Assembly: GCA_023664485.1 (NCBI GenBank)
Contig: JAMPFK010000020.1
Coordinates: forward strand, 1 to 42,867
From: Bacteroides fragilis
Lineage (GTDB): Bacteria > Bacillota > Clostridia > Lachnospirales > Lachnospiraceae
Reading direction: 5' to 3'
DNA length: 42,867 nt
Both the position numbers and the translations under genes were made by a program. Below, piece after piece: positions 15,538 through 24,982 of this stretch. A model generated the notes under the pieces. It was not told the origin of the DNA and made no database searches. It saw only the letters and a list, made by a program, of their open reading frames with translations. How positions within the stretch are numbered: the stretch's first letter is position 1; each line of letters starts with the position of its first letter.

Positions 15538-18500
15538 ATGGAAATGAAAATGAAAAATCTGCAAAAACTCGCGGGAATCACGATTCTCCTGATACTCTTT
15601 TTTATGGTAATCGCACTTTTGCGTTTTCAGGAGGAAGAAAAATATTCCCTGATACCGGAACAGATCGAATATTACTATAACGAGGACTGGTTCATGGTGT
15701 CGCTGGAAAGTAAGGACATTGCGTACATGGAGCCCGGAGGCCCTGATAAGATATTAACGCAGCTTGAAAACGCTCTGGCGGAAGGAAACTATCGGAAGAC
15801 AGACCTGCCCTATACTTATACCGGAAAAGACGGGGCTGCGGTTATCACCGCTTTTCAAAATACGCTTCCTCCGGACTGCGCGGGCCTGACGATGGGATTT
15901 TCTTCTACGGCGGCAAACGTTCGGGTCATTCTGGACGGCAGGGTCATTTATCAGTATAAATTTTCTGAAGGAGACGGAATCGGCGCCTACGAACATTTCA
16001 TCGATATCCCAAATGTATTCGAGCAGGGGGATATATGGATCGAACTGTCTCCTCTTCATGCAGCTATGGCCCCCTCTCTTGGAAATGTTGTCGTGGAAAC
16101 GCGCGATATAGCGGTCATCGGTCTGGTCGGAAACAGCATTGCCGATATCGGCTGCTGCCTCCTGATCATTATTATGTCAATCATCATGTTCGTACTCGCC
16201 CTGATCCGAAAGCATACGAACCAGCCTTCCCGCGGAGAATTTTTCTGGGGGCTCGCCGGACTCTCCGCAGGCATCTACTGCTTTATCGGCACGAATACGC
16301 TCAGCATTTTTTATGATATCCAGGAAGCTTACGCAATGCAGGAATACCTGGTTCTGCTGATCCCGCTGTTTCTGACATTGTACTTTGACCGGAATCTTCA
16401 CGCGGTATTTCCACGCCGTTTTACGATATTGCATTGGTTAGCGAGCATCAACGCGGCGATGCAGATCCTGCTCCAGATGCTGCATATACGGGCGCTGAAG
16501 GATATGACGAATATCTCCGCACTCATGCTGGGACTGGTCTGCGTAACCGCCATCGTGAGCCTGCTGCAGTTCGATTACCAAAACAAACGATACCGGACGC
16601 TTCTTTCTGTCGCATCCCTGACCGTACTGCTGGCAGGCGGCATCACAAACGTGATCATTAACATGATCCATAAGGGCGGGCATAATAATACGGCCGGGCA
16701 ATACAGCATGGTCATATTCGGAATTCTGATAGCGACCGTCCATGTTCTGCAGCTTTCCAAAGAGTACCGGGCCAACGCGGAAGAAAATGCAAGACTTCTG
16801 AAAGAAAAAATAAAAGAAGCCCTGGCCGCAAATGAGGCAAAAGGTAAATTTCTCGCGCATATGTCCCATGAGATCCGCACCCCGATCAACGCGGTGCTCG
16901 GCATGGATGAAATGATCCTGCGCGAAGCAAAGGATCCGTCTGTCCGGGAATACGCCATGGATATTCATACGGCAGGCCAGACGCTTCTGTCGCTGATCAA
17001 CGACATTCTGGACTTTTCCAAAATCGAGTCCGGTAAAATGGAAATTGTGCCGGTGGAGTATGACATCAGCAGCCTGATTCACGATCTGGCAAATATGACC
17101 GCCCAGAGGGCGCAGGCCAAAAATATCCGACTGGAAGTGAAAGCAGACCGCGAAATACCTTCCCGCCTGTACGGAGACGATGTACGCCTCCGGCAGGTTC
17201 TGACAAATATCCTTACCAACGCGGTCAAATATACCCATGAGGGGACCATATGGCTGCGGATTCAGGGCCGCACAGAAGAAGATACGGCGATTCTCCATTT
17301 TGAAGTGGAAGATACGGGCATCGGCATCAGGGAAGAAGATCTGCCGAAACTGTTTGCTGAATTCGAGAGAATCGAGGAAGAGCGGAACCGCCATATCGAA
17401 GGTACCGGACTTGGCATGAATATCACAATTCAGCTCCTTGCGCTGTTAGGCAGCCGGCTGCAGGTCGAGAGCACTTATGGAAAGGGCTCAAAATTCTATT
17501 TTGAACTGGAACAGAAAATCATCGATGCCACACCAATCGGCGATTTTGAGATCAGAGCGCAGCAGATTGCGGAAAATTATAATTACAGCGCAGGGCTCTT
17601 CGCACCGGACGCCAAAATACTGGTGACAGACGACAACGCCGTCAATCGGAAAGTATTCCGAAACCTGTTGAAAGAAACGCAAATCCAGGTAACGGAGGCG
17701 GCCGGCGGCCGGGAATGTCTGGAACTGGTACAGGAGAATCATTATGACCTGATTTTCCTCGACCATATGATGCCTGAAATGGACGGTCTGGAAACTCTTC
17801 ACCGCATAAAGCTGCTCTCCGATTTTCCCTGCCGGAACACGCCGATCGTTGTGCTGACCGCAAATGCCGTATCCGGGGCAAAAGAAAAATACCTGGCGGA
17901 AGGCTTCGATGATTTCCTGTCAAAACCGATCGTCCCGGAAAAGCTCGAAAACATGATCCGGAACATGCTGCCGGATGAATTGCAGACGGAAAAACTGTCA
18001 TCCGAAGAACCAAAGGATGAATTTCCGGATGACCTTCCTCCCGTAGACGGACTTGACTGGAATTACGCCTGGATGCATCTGCCGGATACAGAACTGCTCG
18101 CCTACACCTTAAAAGAATTTTACGCCCAGATCGACTCAGCCGCAGATACCCTGGAGCAGTCTTATACGCATATTACAGAGCCCGGACAGCTTGCGCAGTA
18201 CCGGATTCAGGTGCATGCCATGAAAAGCCTTGCGGCGACGGTCGGCATTCTTCCGTTATCCGGTGTTGCAAAACTATTGGAATATGCGGCAAGAGATGGT
18301 AAAATGGAAGTGATCAACTCTTTAACTGCGCTGTTTCTGGAAGAATGGCGCGGTTACCGTCAAAAATTATATGGCGTTTTCGGCCTGGGCGCCGAGACCA
18401 GAAAAGAAGCGGCCGATTATTCTATCATAAAAGCGCTTGTCGAAATAGTCCGCGTCAGTATGCAGGAACTGGACGTCGATCAGGCGGATCAGGCGATAGA

Positions 18501-18636
18501 ACAGCTGCAGACCTATGAATATCCGACGGAAACAGAACAGAATATCCGAAGGCTCGCGGAAGCGGTCACGAATCTGGATCCGGACGCGGCGGATGAAATC
18601 GCCTGCCTGTTAATGAAACAGATGGAAGGGAAATAG
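15538..18636 (+). CDS. Membrane hybrid sensor histidine kinase with receiver and HPt domains
   Basis: A 1032-residue sensor. It has one N-terminal TM (about 10-27), an extracytoplasmic domain of about 170 residues, then a bundle of about seven TM helices (about 205-415) resembling 7TM-type sensor modules. The HisKA domain follows with phospho-His444 in FLAHMSHEIRTPINAVL, then a HATPase domain with VLTNILTNAVKYT (N box) and DTGIGI (G1). A receiver has Asp742 in FLDHMMPEMDG. A C-terminal HPt domain has His893 in VHAMKSLAATVG. A full four-step phosphorelay is therefore in one chain. The ligand is unknown. The start is weak (GCGGGAACATTC before ATG; ATGs two and four codons later are alternatives). 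It is 2 bases upstream of a double-receiver protein, its probable output partner. Confidence 0.88.
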   Translation: MEMKMKNLQKLAGITILLILFFMVIALLRFQEEEKYSLIPEQIEYYYNEDWFMVSLESKDIAYMEPGGPDKILTQLENALAEGNYRKTDLPYTYTGKDGAAVITAFQNTLPPDCAGLTMGFSSTAANVRVILDGRVIYQYKFSEGDGIGAYEHFIDIPNVFEQGDIWIELSPLHAAMAPSLGNVVVETRDIAVIGLVGNSIADIGCCLLIIIMSIIMFVLALIRKHTNQPSRGEFFWGLAGLSAGIYCFIGTNTLSIFYDIQEAYAMQEYLVLLIPLFLTLYFDRNLHAVFPRRFTILHWLASINAAMQILLQMLHIRALKDMTNISALMLGLVCVTAIVSLLQFDYQNKRYRTLLSVASLTVLLAGGITNVIINMIHKGGHNNTAGQYSMVIFGILIATVHVLQLSKEYRANAEENARLLKEKIKEALAANEAKGKFLAHMSHEIRTPINAVLGMDEMILREAKDPSVREYAMDIHTAGQTLLSLINDILDFSKIESGKMEIVPVEYDISSLIHDLANMTAQRAQAKNIRLEVKADREIPSRLYGDDVRLRQVLTNILTNAVKYTHEGTIWLRIQGRTEEDTAILHFEVEDTGIGIREEDLPKLFAEFERIEEERNRHIEGTGLGMNITIQLLALLGSRLQVESTYGKGSKFYFELEQKIIDATPIGDFEIRAQQIAENYNYSAGLFAPDAKILVTDDNAVNRKVFRNLLKETQIQVTEAAGGRECLELVQENHYDLIFLDHMMPEMDGLETLHRIKLLSDFPCRNTPIVVLTANAVSGAKEKYLAEGFDDFLSKPIVPEKLENMIRNMLPDELQTEKLSSEEPKDEFPDDLPPVDGLDWNYAWMHLPDTELLAYTLKEFYAQIDSAADTLEQSYTHITEPGQLAQYRIQVHAMKSLAATVGILPLSGVAKLLEYAARDGKMEVINSLTALFLEEWRGYRQKLYGVFGLGAETRKEAADYSIIKALVEIVRVSMQELDVDQADQAIEQLQTYEYPTETEQNIRRLAEAVTNLDPDAADEIACLLMKQMEGK

Positions 18637-18638
18637 AA

Positions 18639-19418
18639 ATGAAGAAGATTTTACTGGTGGGAAAACTGAATAATGTCGTAAAAGAAACGAATACCTTTTT
18701 ATCGCAATATTTTCATGTACAGATCTGCTCGGAAAATGCGGGCGTTCTGGAAGGAATGCTCAAAATCGTCAATCCGGACTTAGTCCTGATCTGCCTGATC
18801 GGCGCGTATGATATCGATACCTCTATCTTTTTTCTGTTGAACAGCCAATATGCGCAGATTCCGGTCTTAACGATCGGTACGAAGGACGAGTGCGGCGCTT
18901 TTCTGAAATATTACGAGGAGACACAGTTTGAAAATCTGATCCGCCCGGTGGAAAATACGAAAATCATGGAGGCCGTATGCAGGCGTCTCGGCCTGCAGAA
19001 AAAGGATGTAGAAATGGAAGCCGCAGAAAGGCAGAAAGAACAGAGCGGCAAAAAGCGTATTCTGGTAGTGGACGATAACGGCACTACCCTGCGGACGATG
19101 AAAGCGATGCTGGAAGAATTCTATGATATCGCCATCGCGGTTTCCGGCGCGCAGGCAATAACTTCCATCGGCAGGAAACGCCCTGATTTGATTCTGTTAG
19201 ACTATGAAATGCCCGTCTGCGACGGAAAAATGACACTGGAAATGATCCGCGCAGACGAAGATATGAAGGACATTCCGGTCGTGTTCTTAACTTCCGTAAA
19301 CGACCGCGCCAACATCGAGGCTGTATTGAAATTAAAACCGGCGGGATATTTCCTGAAACCGGCAGTAAAGGATAAACTTCTTGCGGAGATTGACCGGATA
19401 TTGGAGGCGAACGGCTAA
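18639..19418 (+). CDS. Response regulator with a degenerate and an intact receiver domain
   Basis: 259 residues, no DNA-binding or enzymatic output domain. Residues 1-118 have a receiver-like pattern but the acidic pair is gone (KKILLVGKLNN), the acceptor Asp place reads DLVLICLIGAY, and the conserved Lys is Arg (RPVE): a pseudo-receiver. Residues 140-259 are a normal receiver: acidic VVDDN, acceptor Asp188 in LLDYEMPVCDG, Thr/Ser in VVFLTS and Lys in FLKPAVKD. It begins 2 bases after the hybrid kinase, so the two are probably translated from one message. A stand-alone relay or protein-interaction role is likely. Confidence 0.85.
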   Translation: MKKILLVGKLNNVVKETNTFLSQYFHVQICSENAGVLEGMLKIVNPDLVLICLIGAYDIDTSIFFLLNSQYAQIPVLTIGTKDECGAFLKYYEETQFENLIRPVENTKIMEAVCRRLGLQKKDVEMEAAERQKEQSGKKRILVVDDNGTTLRTMKAMLEEFYDIAIAVSGAQAITSIGRKRPDLILLDYEMPVCDGKMTLEMIRADEDMKDIPVVFLTSVNDRANIEAVLKLKPAGYFLKPAVKDKLLAEIDRILEANG

Positions 19419-19447
19419 TCTGTCTTCTATCGAAACGCTTCTGTTAT

Positions 19448-21025
19448 TTACAACAGCGGCGCGACCGCTTTCATCAAATATCCCATCCATTTTAAATACC
19501 ATTTTTCTTTCCGCACCGTTTCCATCGTGACCTGCCGGCATTTTGCACGGACAGCCTGAAAATCCGCCTCGATTTCCGGGACACAGTCCGTTCCGTACAT
19601 ATACGCGGCACATTCAAAATGATGATACAGGCTTCGGTAGTCTAAATTAATCGTGCCGACGACCGCTTCCCTCGTATCGCTGACGCACACTTTCGCATGG
19701 ACGAAGCCCGGCGTGTATTCGTAAATTTTTACGCCGGAGGCTAACAGCGGCTTATAATGCGTTTTAGCTAACGAATAGGCCACGATCTTATCCGGGATTC
19801 CGGGCAGTATCAATGCCACTTCTACGCCTCTTTCCGCGGCAAATTTGAGCGCTGTCTCAAGTTCTCCGTCCAGAATCAGATAGGGCGTCATAATATGCAC
19901 ATATTCCAGGGCCCTGTTCATGATATCCATATAGACCCGTTCGCCGAGTTTATCATCGTCTAACGGACAGTCGCCGTAAGGGATGACATAGCCTTTCGCT
20001 TCTTTCACCGGTACTGGGGGATAGGTGAGGAAACGCGCATAATCCAGCTCCTTTTCGCTGATTCCCCAGGTCTGCAGAAACATCAGCGTGAATGTCTTTG
20101 CCGCCTCGCCTTTCAGCATGACCGCGGTGTCCTTCCAATGGCCGAATTTCGGCTTCGCATTGATGTATTCGTCCGACAGGTTCACGCCGCCCGTGAAAGC
20201 CGTATGCCCATCGATTACCAGAATCTTTCTATGGTCCCTGTAATTGTAATGGGTGGAAATAAAAGGCGTCACAGGAGAAAAGACCTTGCATTTGATTCCG
20301 AGCGCTTTCAGGCGTTTCGGATAATCGCGGGGCAGCAGAGCAAATTCGCAGGTACCGTCATACATGATGCGGACTTCCACGCCCCCGGCCGCTTTCCTGG
20401 CGAGTATTTCCAGAATTTTCCCCCACATAAGGCCCTCATCCACGATGAAATATTCCATAAAAATGAAATGTTCCGCCATTTCGAGCTGTTTCAGCATCTC
20501 CTCGAACTTATTCTCTCCCAGCGGAAAATAAGTGACCGCCGTTTTTTCATAAACCGGATGGCAGCCGCTTCTCTGCATATAGCGGGCCAGCGCCGCCGCG
20601 CCCCTGTTCTCTTCCGAAAACCGCCGCATGACTTCTTCCGACTGCGGAATGCTTTCTTTTGTTCCCGAAATGATCTGGTCAACGCGCTCCTTCAGCGCCC
20701 TGTGCCCGATTTCGCTCTGCGTATACGCGAACAGAAGCACGCCAAATACGGGCAGGAGCATGATGACGATCAGCCATGTGATTTTCGCCGTAGGGTCGAA
20801 TCTGCTGTTCAGCAGATAAATCACCATACAAAAGGTAAGTACTGCCGTTCCTCCCAAAATATGGGGCAGAAATTCTCCGAACCACTGAAGAATACCGAAC
20901 AGAATCAGAACCTGCGCCGCAAGCATCAGCAGGATCAGTCCGAAACGGCTGAAGACCGCATGAATGATTCCTTTCTGTCCTCTCTTTAGCAGATTAATCC
21001 CTTTATCTTTATAATCCCCCGGCAT
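19448..21025 (-). CDS. cls: Cardiolipin synthase (phospholipase D family)
   Basis: A 525-residue membrane enzyme that condenses two phosphatidylglycerols into cardiolipin. Two N-terminal TM helices (about 25-75) are followed by two phospholipase D HKD motifs: HRKILVIDGHTAFTGGVNL (about 265) and HAKVCVSDTREAVVGTINLD (about 445). This is the standard layout of bacterial ClsA-type synthases. GGAGGAGATGTTAAA precedes the ATG. It lies 92 bases behind the GH3 gene with a hairpin between, and converges with the double-receiver gene; the 29-base gap holds no clear terminator. Confidence 0.92.
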   Translation of the reverse strand: MPGDYKDKGINLLKRGQKGIIHAVFSRFGLILLMLAAQVLILFGILQWFGEFLPHILGGTAVLTFCMVIYLLNSRFDPTAKITWLIVIMLLPVFGVLLFAYTQSEIGHRALKERVDQIISGTKESIPQSEEVMRRFSEENRGAAALARYMQRSGCHPVYEKTAVTYFPLGENKFEEMLKQLEMAEHFIFMEYFIVDEGLMWGKILEILARKAAGGVEVRIMYDGTCEFALLPRDYPKRLKALGIKCKVFSPVTPFISTHYNYRDHRKILVIDGHTAFTGGVNLSDEYINAKPKFGHWKDTAVMLKGEAAKTFTLMFLQTWGISEKELDYARFLTYPPVPVKEAKGYVIPYGDCPLDDDKLGERVYMDIMNRALEYVHIMTPYLILDGELETALKFAAERGVEVALILPGIPDKIVAYSLAKTHYKPLLASGVKIYEYTPGFVHAKVCVSDTREAVVGTINLDYRSLYHHFECAAYMYGTDCVPEIEADFQAVRAKCRQVTMETVRKEKWYLKWMGYLMKAVAPLL

Positions 21026-21059
21026 TTTAACATCTCCTCCGTATAAACACTCCCGAAAC

Positions 21060-21099
21060 AGGAAATCCCCTCCGTTCTTTTATCCCGGAAGGGATTCCT
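21060..21099 (-). terminator. Terminator after the GH3 gene
   Basis: AGGAATCCCTTCCG (21086-21099) pairs imperfectly with CGGAGGGGATTTCCT (21060-21074), followed by GTTTCGGG on the minus strand: a strong stem with a weak T-run, between GH3 and cls. Confidence 0.45.
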
Positions 21100-21117
21100 G
21101 TTACCTGTGATTCACTT

Positions 21118-23397
21118 TCATGATTCTAAAGAATTTAATTTATCCACAATTTTCTGTATATCCCGCATGGATACCTTACCGCCGAAGCTGACTGGTCCGC
21201 GCAGCGGCATATATTTCATCATCGCGGCATTCATCTCATCAGAAATCGCTTCCGACGCGGCATCGCTGCCCGTTTCCTTCTCCCCGCTGCCAAAAAGGCC
21301 GTTAGCCATCAGCGGTTTTACGATTTCCCATGCTTTCGGATCCTTCATCACATCGCCCATTGTCGTATCCGTCGTGTAGACGAACGGAAGCTTTACAGTC
21401 GATTCTACGGTAACGGTCTTGCCAAGAACGATATCTCTGGATGACTTCCCGATTAAAATGTCGAACTCTCCCGTCTCAACATGCCAGTCATGGATTTTGA
21501 CGCTGTAGTATGCAAAAGCTCTCTTATCCAGCTTGAAAGAAACGGTCTTTGTCTCTCCCGGCGCAAGCTCCACTTTGGCAAAATCGCGCAGCTCTTTTAC
21601 CGGACGGATAACGGTGCTTTCCTTATCCGCGACATAGAGCTGTACCACTTCTTTTCCGGCCATACTGCCCGTATTGGTAACATCCACCGTAACGGTCAGC
21701 GTATCCGTATCTTTCATGCTCTCCTTATCGACCGTTAAGTTAGAATAGGAGAAGGTCGTATAAGACAGGCCATAGCCGAACGGGAAAAGGACATTCATCT
21801 TTTTCTTATCATAATAGCGGTAACCTACGAAAATGCCTTCCCGGTATTCCACCATATCGCCCTCGCCAAAATAAGAAAGCCAGGACGGATTATCTTCCAG
21901 TCTGATCGGGAAGGTTTCAGGCAGTTTCGCGCTCGGATTGACCTTGCCGAACAGGATATCACACACCGCGCCGCCTACTGCCTGACCGCCCAGATAGGCT
22001 TCGAGAATGCCCTTTACCTGATCCGCCCACGGCATTTCCACGGGCGAGCCGTTATGCAGTACGACGATCGTATTCGGCTGCACCGCCGCCACTTTTTCGA
22101 TTAACTCGTTCTGGCAGTCCGGCATACGCATATGCTGTCTGTCAAAGCCTTCCGACTCAAAAGCGTCGGGAAGCCCTGCGAAAATGACTGCCGCCTTTGC
22201 TTTTCCGGCCGCTTTCACAGCTTCCTCCAGCAATTTTGCATCCGTCTCGTCCACATCATCGCGATAGCCCTGCGCATAAACGATATTGGCCATTCCCGAT
22301 ACCGCATCCATCGCGGATGTTACTTTATGGCTGTTGATATGGGAGCTTCCGCCGCCCTGATACCGCGGCTGTGCCGCATATTTCCCGATAAAAGCGAGAT
22401 CCTCTTTTTCATTTAACGGAAGGACCCCTTCATTTTTCAGAAGAACGATCGTTTCTTCCGCCACTTTTCTTGCCATCTCATGGTCTTTATCCTTATCCCA
22501 GACCGCGTCTTTATCCCGGTTCTCTTCATAACGGAATACGATATTCAGGATACGCTCCACAGCGGCGTCCACAACGCACTCTTTCAGGTTGCCGCTCTGC
22601 ACCGCGCCGACGATCAGCCTGTCATTAGCTCCAAGAGATGTCGGCATCTCCAGATCCAGACCCGCTTTCAGATCCTCCACTCTGTTATTCACAGCGCCCC
22701 AGTCGCTCATCACATAACCGTCAAAGCCCCACTGGCCGCGCAGGGTTTCCGTCAGATATTTATGGTTCTCCGCCGCATAGACGCCGTTTATCTTATTATA
22801 AGAGCACATAACGGTCCAGGGCTTCTGTTTCCTGACCGCGCCCTCAAAGGCCGCCAGATAGATTTCGTTCAGGGTCCTTTCATCCACGCGGGAATCTCCG
22901 GACATCCTTCGCGTTTCCTGATTGTTCGCCAGAAAATGCTTGATGCTCGTACCAACGTTTTTATTCTGCACGCCTTTGATCAAAGCTCCCGCCATTTCCG
23001 AAGCCACGAGCGGGTCCTCCGAATAATATTCAAAATTACGCCCGCACAGCGGAGAACGTTTGATGTTCACCGCAGGCCCCAAAATCACGCTGACGCCTTC
23101 CGCCTGGCATTCATTGCCGATTGTTTCGCCCATCTGTGTTAAAAGCTCTCTGTTAAAAGAAGCCGCCGTTCCGCATCCCGCCGGAAAGCAGACCGCTTTG
23201 ATACTGTCGTTAACACCGAGGTGGTCGCCTTCCTGCTCCTGTTTCCGCAGACCGTGCGGCCCGTCCGAAACCATGCTGGCCGGAATTCCCAGCCTCGCCA
23301 CCGCTTCCGTGTGCCAGAAATCCGCACCGGAACACATGGCCGCCTTTTCCTCCAAAGTCATCTGCGCTACCAGCTTCTTAATTTTTTCTGCTGTCAT
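21118..23397 (-). CDS. Glycoside hydrolase family 3 (beta-glucosidase-like)
   Basis: A 759-residue intracellular glycosidase with no signal peptide. The (beta/alpha)8 domain begins with MTLEEKAAMCSGADFWHTE and VSDGPHGLRKQ; the GH3 nucleophile Asp lies in DGYVMSDWGAVN (about 229), and the KHFLANNQE substrate motif is present. An alpha/beta sandwich domain (YAQGYRDD, AGLPDAFESEGFDR) and a C-terminal fibronectin-III-like domain (TVTVDVTNTGSMAGKEVVQLYV) follow. An insertion-like segment near residue 640 (KIHDWHVETGEFDILIGKSS) is normal for this subfamily. Release of terminal beta-linked glucose or related sugars is expected; exact specificity is not readable. Ribosome site GGAGG ten bases upstream. 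Confidence 0.93.
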   Translation of the reverse strand: MTAEKIKKLVAQMTLEEKAAMCSGADFWHTEAVARLGIPASMVSDGPHGLRKQEQEGDHLGVNDSIKAVCFPAGCGTAASFNRELLTQMGETIGNECQAEGVSVILGPAVNIKRSPLCGRNFEYYSEDPLVASEMAGALIKGVQNKNVGTSIKHFLANNQETRRMSGDSRVDERTLNEIYLAAFEGAVRKQKPWTVMCSYNKINGVYAAENHKYLTETLRGQWGFDGYVMSDWGAVNNRVEDLKAGLDLEMPTSLGANDRLIVGAVQSGNLKECVVDAAVERILNIVFRYEENRDKDAVWDKDKDHEMARKVAEETIVLLKNEGVLPLNEKEDLAFIGKYAAQPRYQGGGSSHINSHKVTSAMDAVSGMANIVYAQGYRDDVDETDAKLLEEAVKAAGKAKAAVIFAGLPDAFESEGFDRQHMRMPDCQNELIEKVAAVQPNTIVVLHNGSPVEMPWADQVKGILEAYLGGQAVGGAVCDILFGKVNPSAKLPETFPIRLEDNPSWLSYFGEGDMVEYREGIFVGYRYYDKKKMNVLFPFGYGLSYTTFSYSNLTVDKESMKDTDTLTVTVDVTNTGSMAGKEVVQLYVADKESTVIRPVKELRDFAKVELAPGETKTVSFKLDKRAFAYYSVKIHDWHVETGEFDILIGKSSRDIVLGKTVTVESTVKLPFVYTTDTTMGDVMKDPKAWEIVKPLMANGLFGSGEKETGSDAASEAISDEMNAAMMKYMPLRGPVSFGGKVSMRDIQKIVDKLNSLES

Positions 23398-23445
23398 CCC
23401 CGATATACCTCCTTATGATATCCTGCATTCCTGTCCGGTCATCTC

Positions 23446-23649
23446 TTATTGTATGCGCTGTTTATCCAGAAGTTCTTTCAGCGCTTCATCGCTGACACTG
23501 ATCCAGATATCCTCTTCTTCCGCATTCAATCCGAGATATTCGCGCAGTGTCATGGAGTCGTCATGAAGCCCCCATTCCTGACTGTAATCGTCTATCTCTT
23601 CAAACTCCGCTTCACCGGCGATATATTTTTCCTTAAAGGTCTTTTCCAA
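23446..23649 (-). CDS. Small acidic protein of unknown function
   Basis: A 67-residue, acidic, soluble protein beginning at a TTG codon with GAGAGGAG five bases upstream. It sits between the aminotransferase and GH3 genes, on the same strand, with a 48-base gap to GH3. No motif recognised; sequence is rich in Glu, Asp and aromatic residues (FEEIDDYSQEWGLHDDSM), which could suit a protein-protein adaptor. The start codon choice rests on the ribosome site; there is no ATG alternative. Confidence 0.6.
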   Translation of the reverse strand: MEKTFKEKYIAGEAEFEEIDDYSQEWGLHDDSMTLREYLGLNAEEEDIWISVSDEALKELLDKQRIQ

Positions 23650-23758
23650 TGCTGCTCCTCTCTTTACAGTCCGCGTCTTTTGCCGGCCTGAAAATCCTCT
23701 TTCCGCCGGGCAGGAATTTCCTGTTTGGGAAATCTAACTTCATTATACAAAGCGCATC

Positions 23759-24940
23759 CTACACTGTCAATGACGCCACGGCTTTTTTCAAACGTTCTAA
23801 CGCCTCTTCCAGCGTGGCGCGCGGACAGGCGATATTGATCCGCTCGAACCCTTCTCCTGCCTCTCCGAACATGGCGCCTCCGTCCAGCCAGAGCTTCGCT
23901 TTCTGAACGATGAACTGTTCCCGCTCCTTCTCAGGCATGCCGAGCGCCCGGCAGTCCAGCCAGACCAGATAGGTTCCTTCCGGTTCTACCAGTTTCAGCT
24001 GCGGAAGATATTCTTCCAGATAATTTCTGACGAAATCGAGATTTCCTTTCAGGTATTCCTTTAACTGCTCCAGCCATTCCCGGCCGCCTTCATAAGCTGC
24101 CTGACAGGCATGAAGTCCGAGCATATTGACCTCATTGCATCCGATTTGGCGCATTCTTCCACGGAATGCATCGCGCAGGCCGGAATTGGGAATCCAGATA
24201 TTAGAGACCTGCAGCCCTGCGAGATTGAACGTCTTACTGGGCGCCGTACAGATAACGCTGATATCCCGGAGACGGTCATCCACCGTCGTCAGTACATGAT
24301 GCCGATGTCCCGGATATATGAAATCGCTGTGAATCTCGTCGCTGACGATCTTAACATCGTATTTCAGACAGATTTCCCCGACGCGGCGCAATTCTTCCTC
24401 CGTCCATACCCGGCCCACCGGATTATGCGGACTGCACAGGATGAACAATTTCACCTTTTCCTGTACGATCTTCCGTTCAAAATCCGCAAAATCCATCTCG
24501 TAGCGCCCGTCTTTGAAAAGCAGTCCGTTATTGATAAGTTTTCTGTTATTGTCCCGGATGACCGCGCTGAAAGGATAGTAAACGGGCTGCTGGATCAATA
24601 CGCCATCGCCCTCTTCCGTAAAGGCCGCGACCGCCGTTGCCAGCGCAAAAACAACGCCCGGCGTTTTCACGAGCCAGTCTTTTTCCACCTTCCAGTCAAA
24701 ATATGTCTCATACCATTTCGCAAGCGTCCGAAAATAATCGTCCCGGCTGTCCGTATAGCCGAAAATGCCGAAATCCGCATCCTTTTTGATCCGCTCCGTA
24801 ATACAGGGCGCGGTCTTAAAATCCATATCCGCCACCCACAGCGGCAGAATATCTTCCGGCATCCCTTTTTCCGCCGCAAAATCATATTTCAGGCAGTCGC
24901 TGCCCCTCCGCTCTATCTGTTCGTCAAAATCGTATTTCAT
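23759..24940 (-). CDS. PatB/MalY-family pyridoxal-phosphate aminotransferase or C-S lyase
   Basis: A 393-residue fold-type I PLP enzyme. The start of the chain (MKYDFDEQIERRGSDCLKYD) and LPLWVADMDF are typical of the MalY/PatB branch. Also visible are QQPVYYPF, SPHNPVGRVW, SDEIHSDFIYPGHRH, the lysine that binds PLP in APSKTFNLAGLQ and the arginine near INIACPRATL. Members cleave cystathionine and other beta-substituted cysteines (beta-lyase) and some act as aminotransferases. Probable role in sulfur amino-acid metabolism; activity not distinguishable here. It lies 42 bases after the xanthine permease gene. Confidence 0.88.
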   Translation of the reverse strand: MKYDFDEQIERRGSDCLKYDFAAEKGMPEDILPLWVADMDFKTAPCITERIKKDADFGIFGYTDSRDDYFRTLAKWYETYFDWKVEKDWLVKTPGVVFALATAVAAFTEEGDGVLIQQPVYYPFSAVIRDNNRKLINNGLLFKDGRYEMDFADFERKIVQEKVKLFILCSPHNPVGRVWTEEELRRVGEICLKYDVKIVSDEIHSDFIYPGHRHHVLTTVDDRLRDISVICTAPSKTFNLAGLQVSNIWIPNSGLRDAFRGRMRQIGCNEVNMLGLHACQAAYEGGREWLEQLKEYLKGNLDFVRNYLEEYLPQLKLVEPEGTYLVWLDCRALGMPEKEREQFIVQKAKLWLDGGAMFGEAGEGFERINIACPRATLEEALERLKKAVASLTV

Positions 24941-24982
24941 ACCAGCCTTCCATGCCTTTCCCGCAATCTGCGAATTTGTTTT

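Noticed and set aside
16438..17394. 318-codon frame antisense to the hybrid kinase
   Set aside because: Overlaps the conserved HisKA and HATPase coding region; no independent signals.
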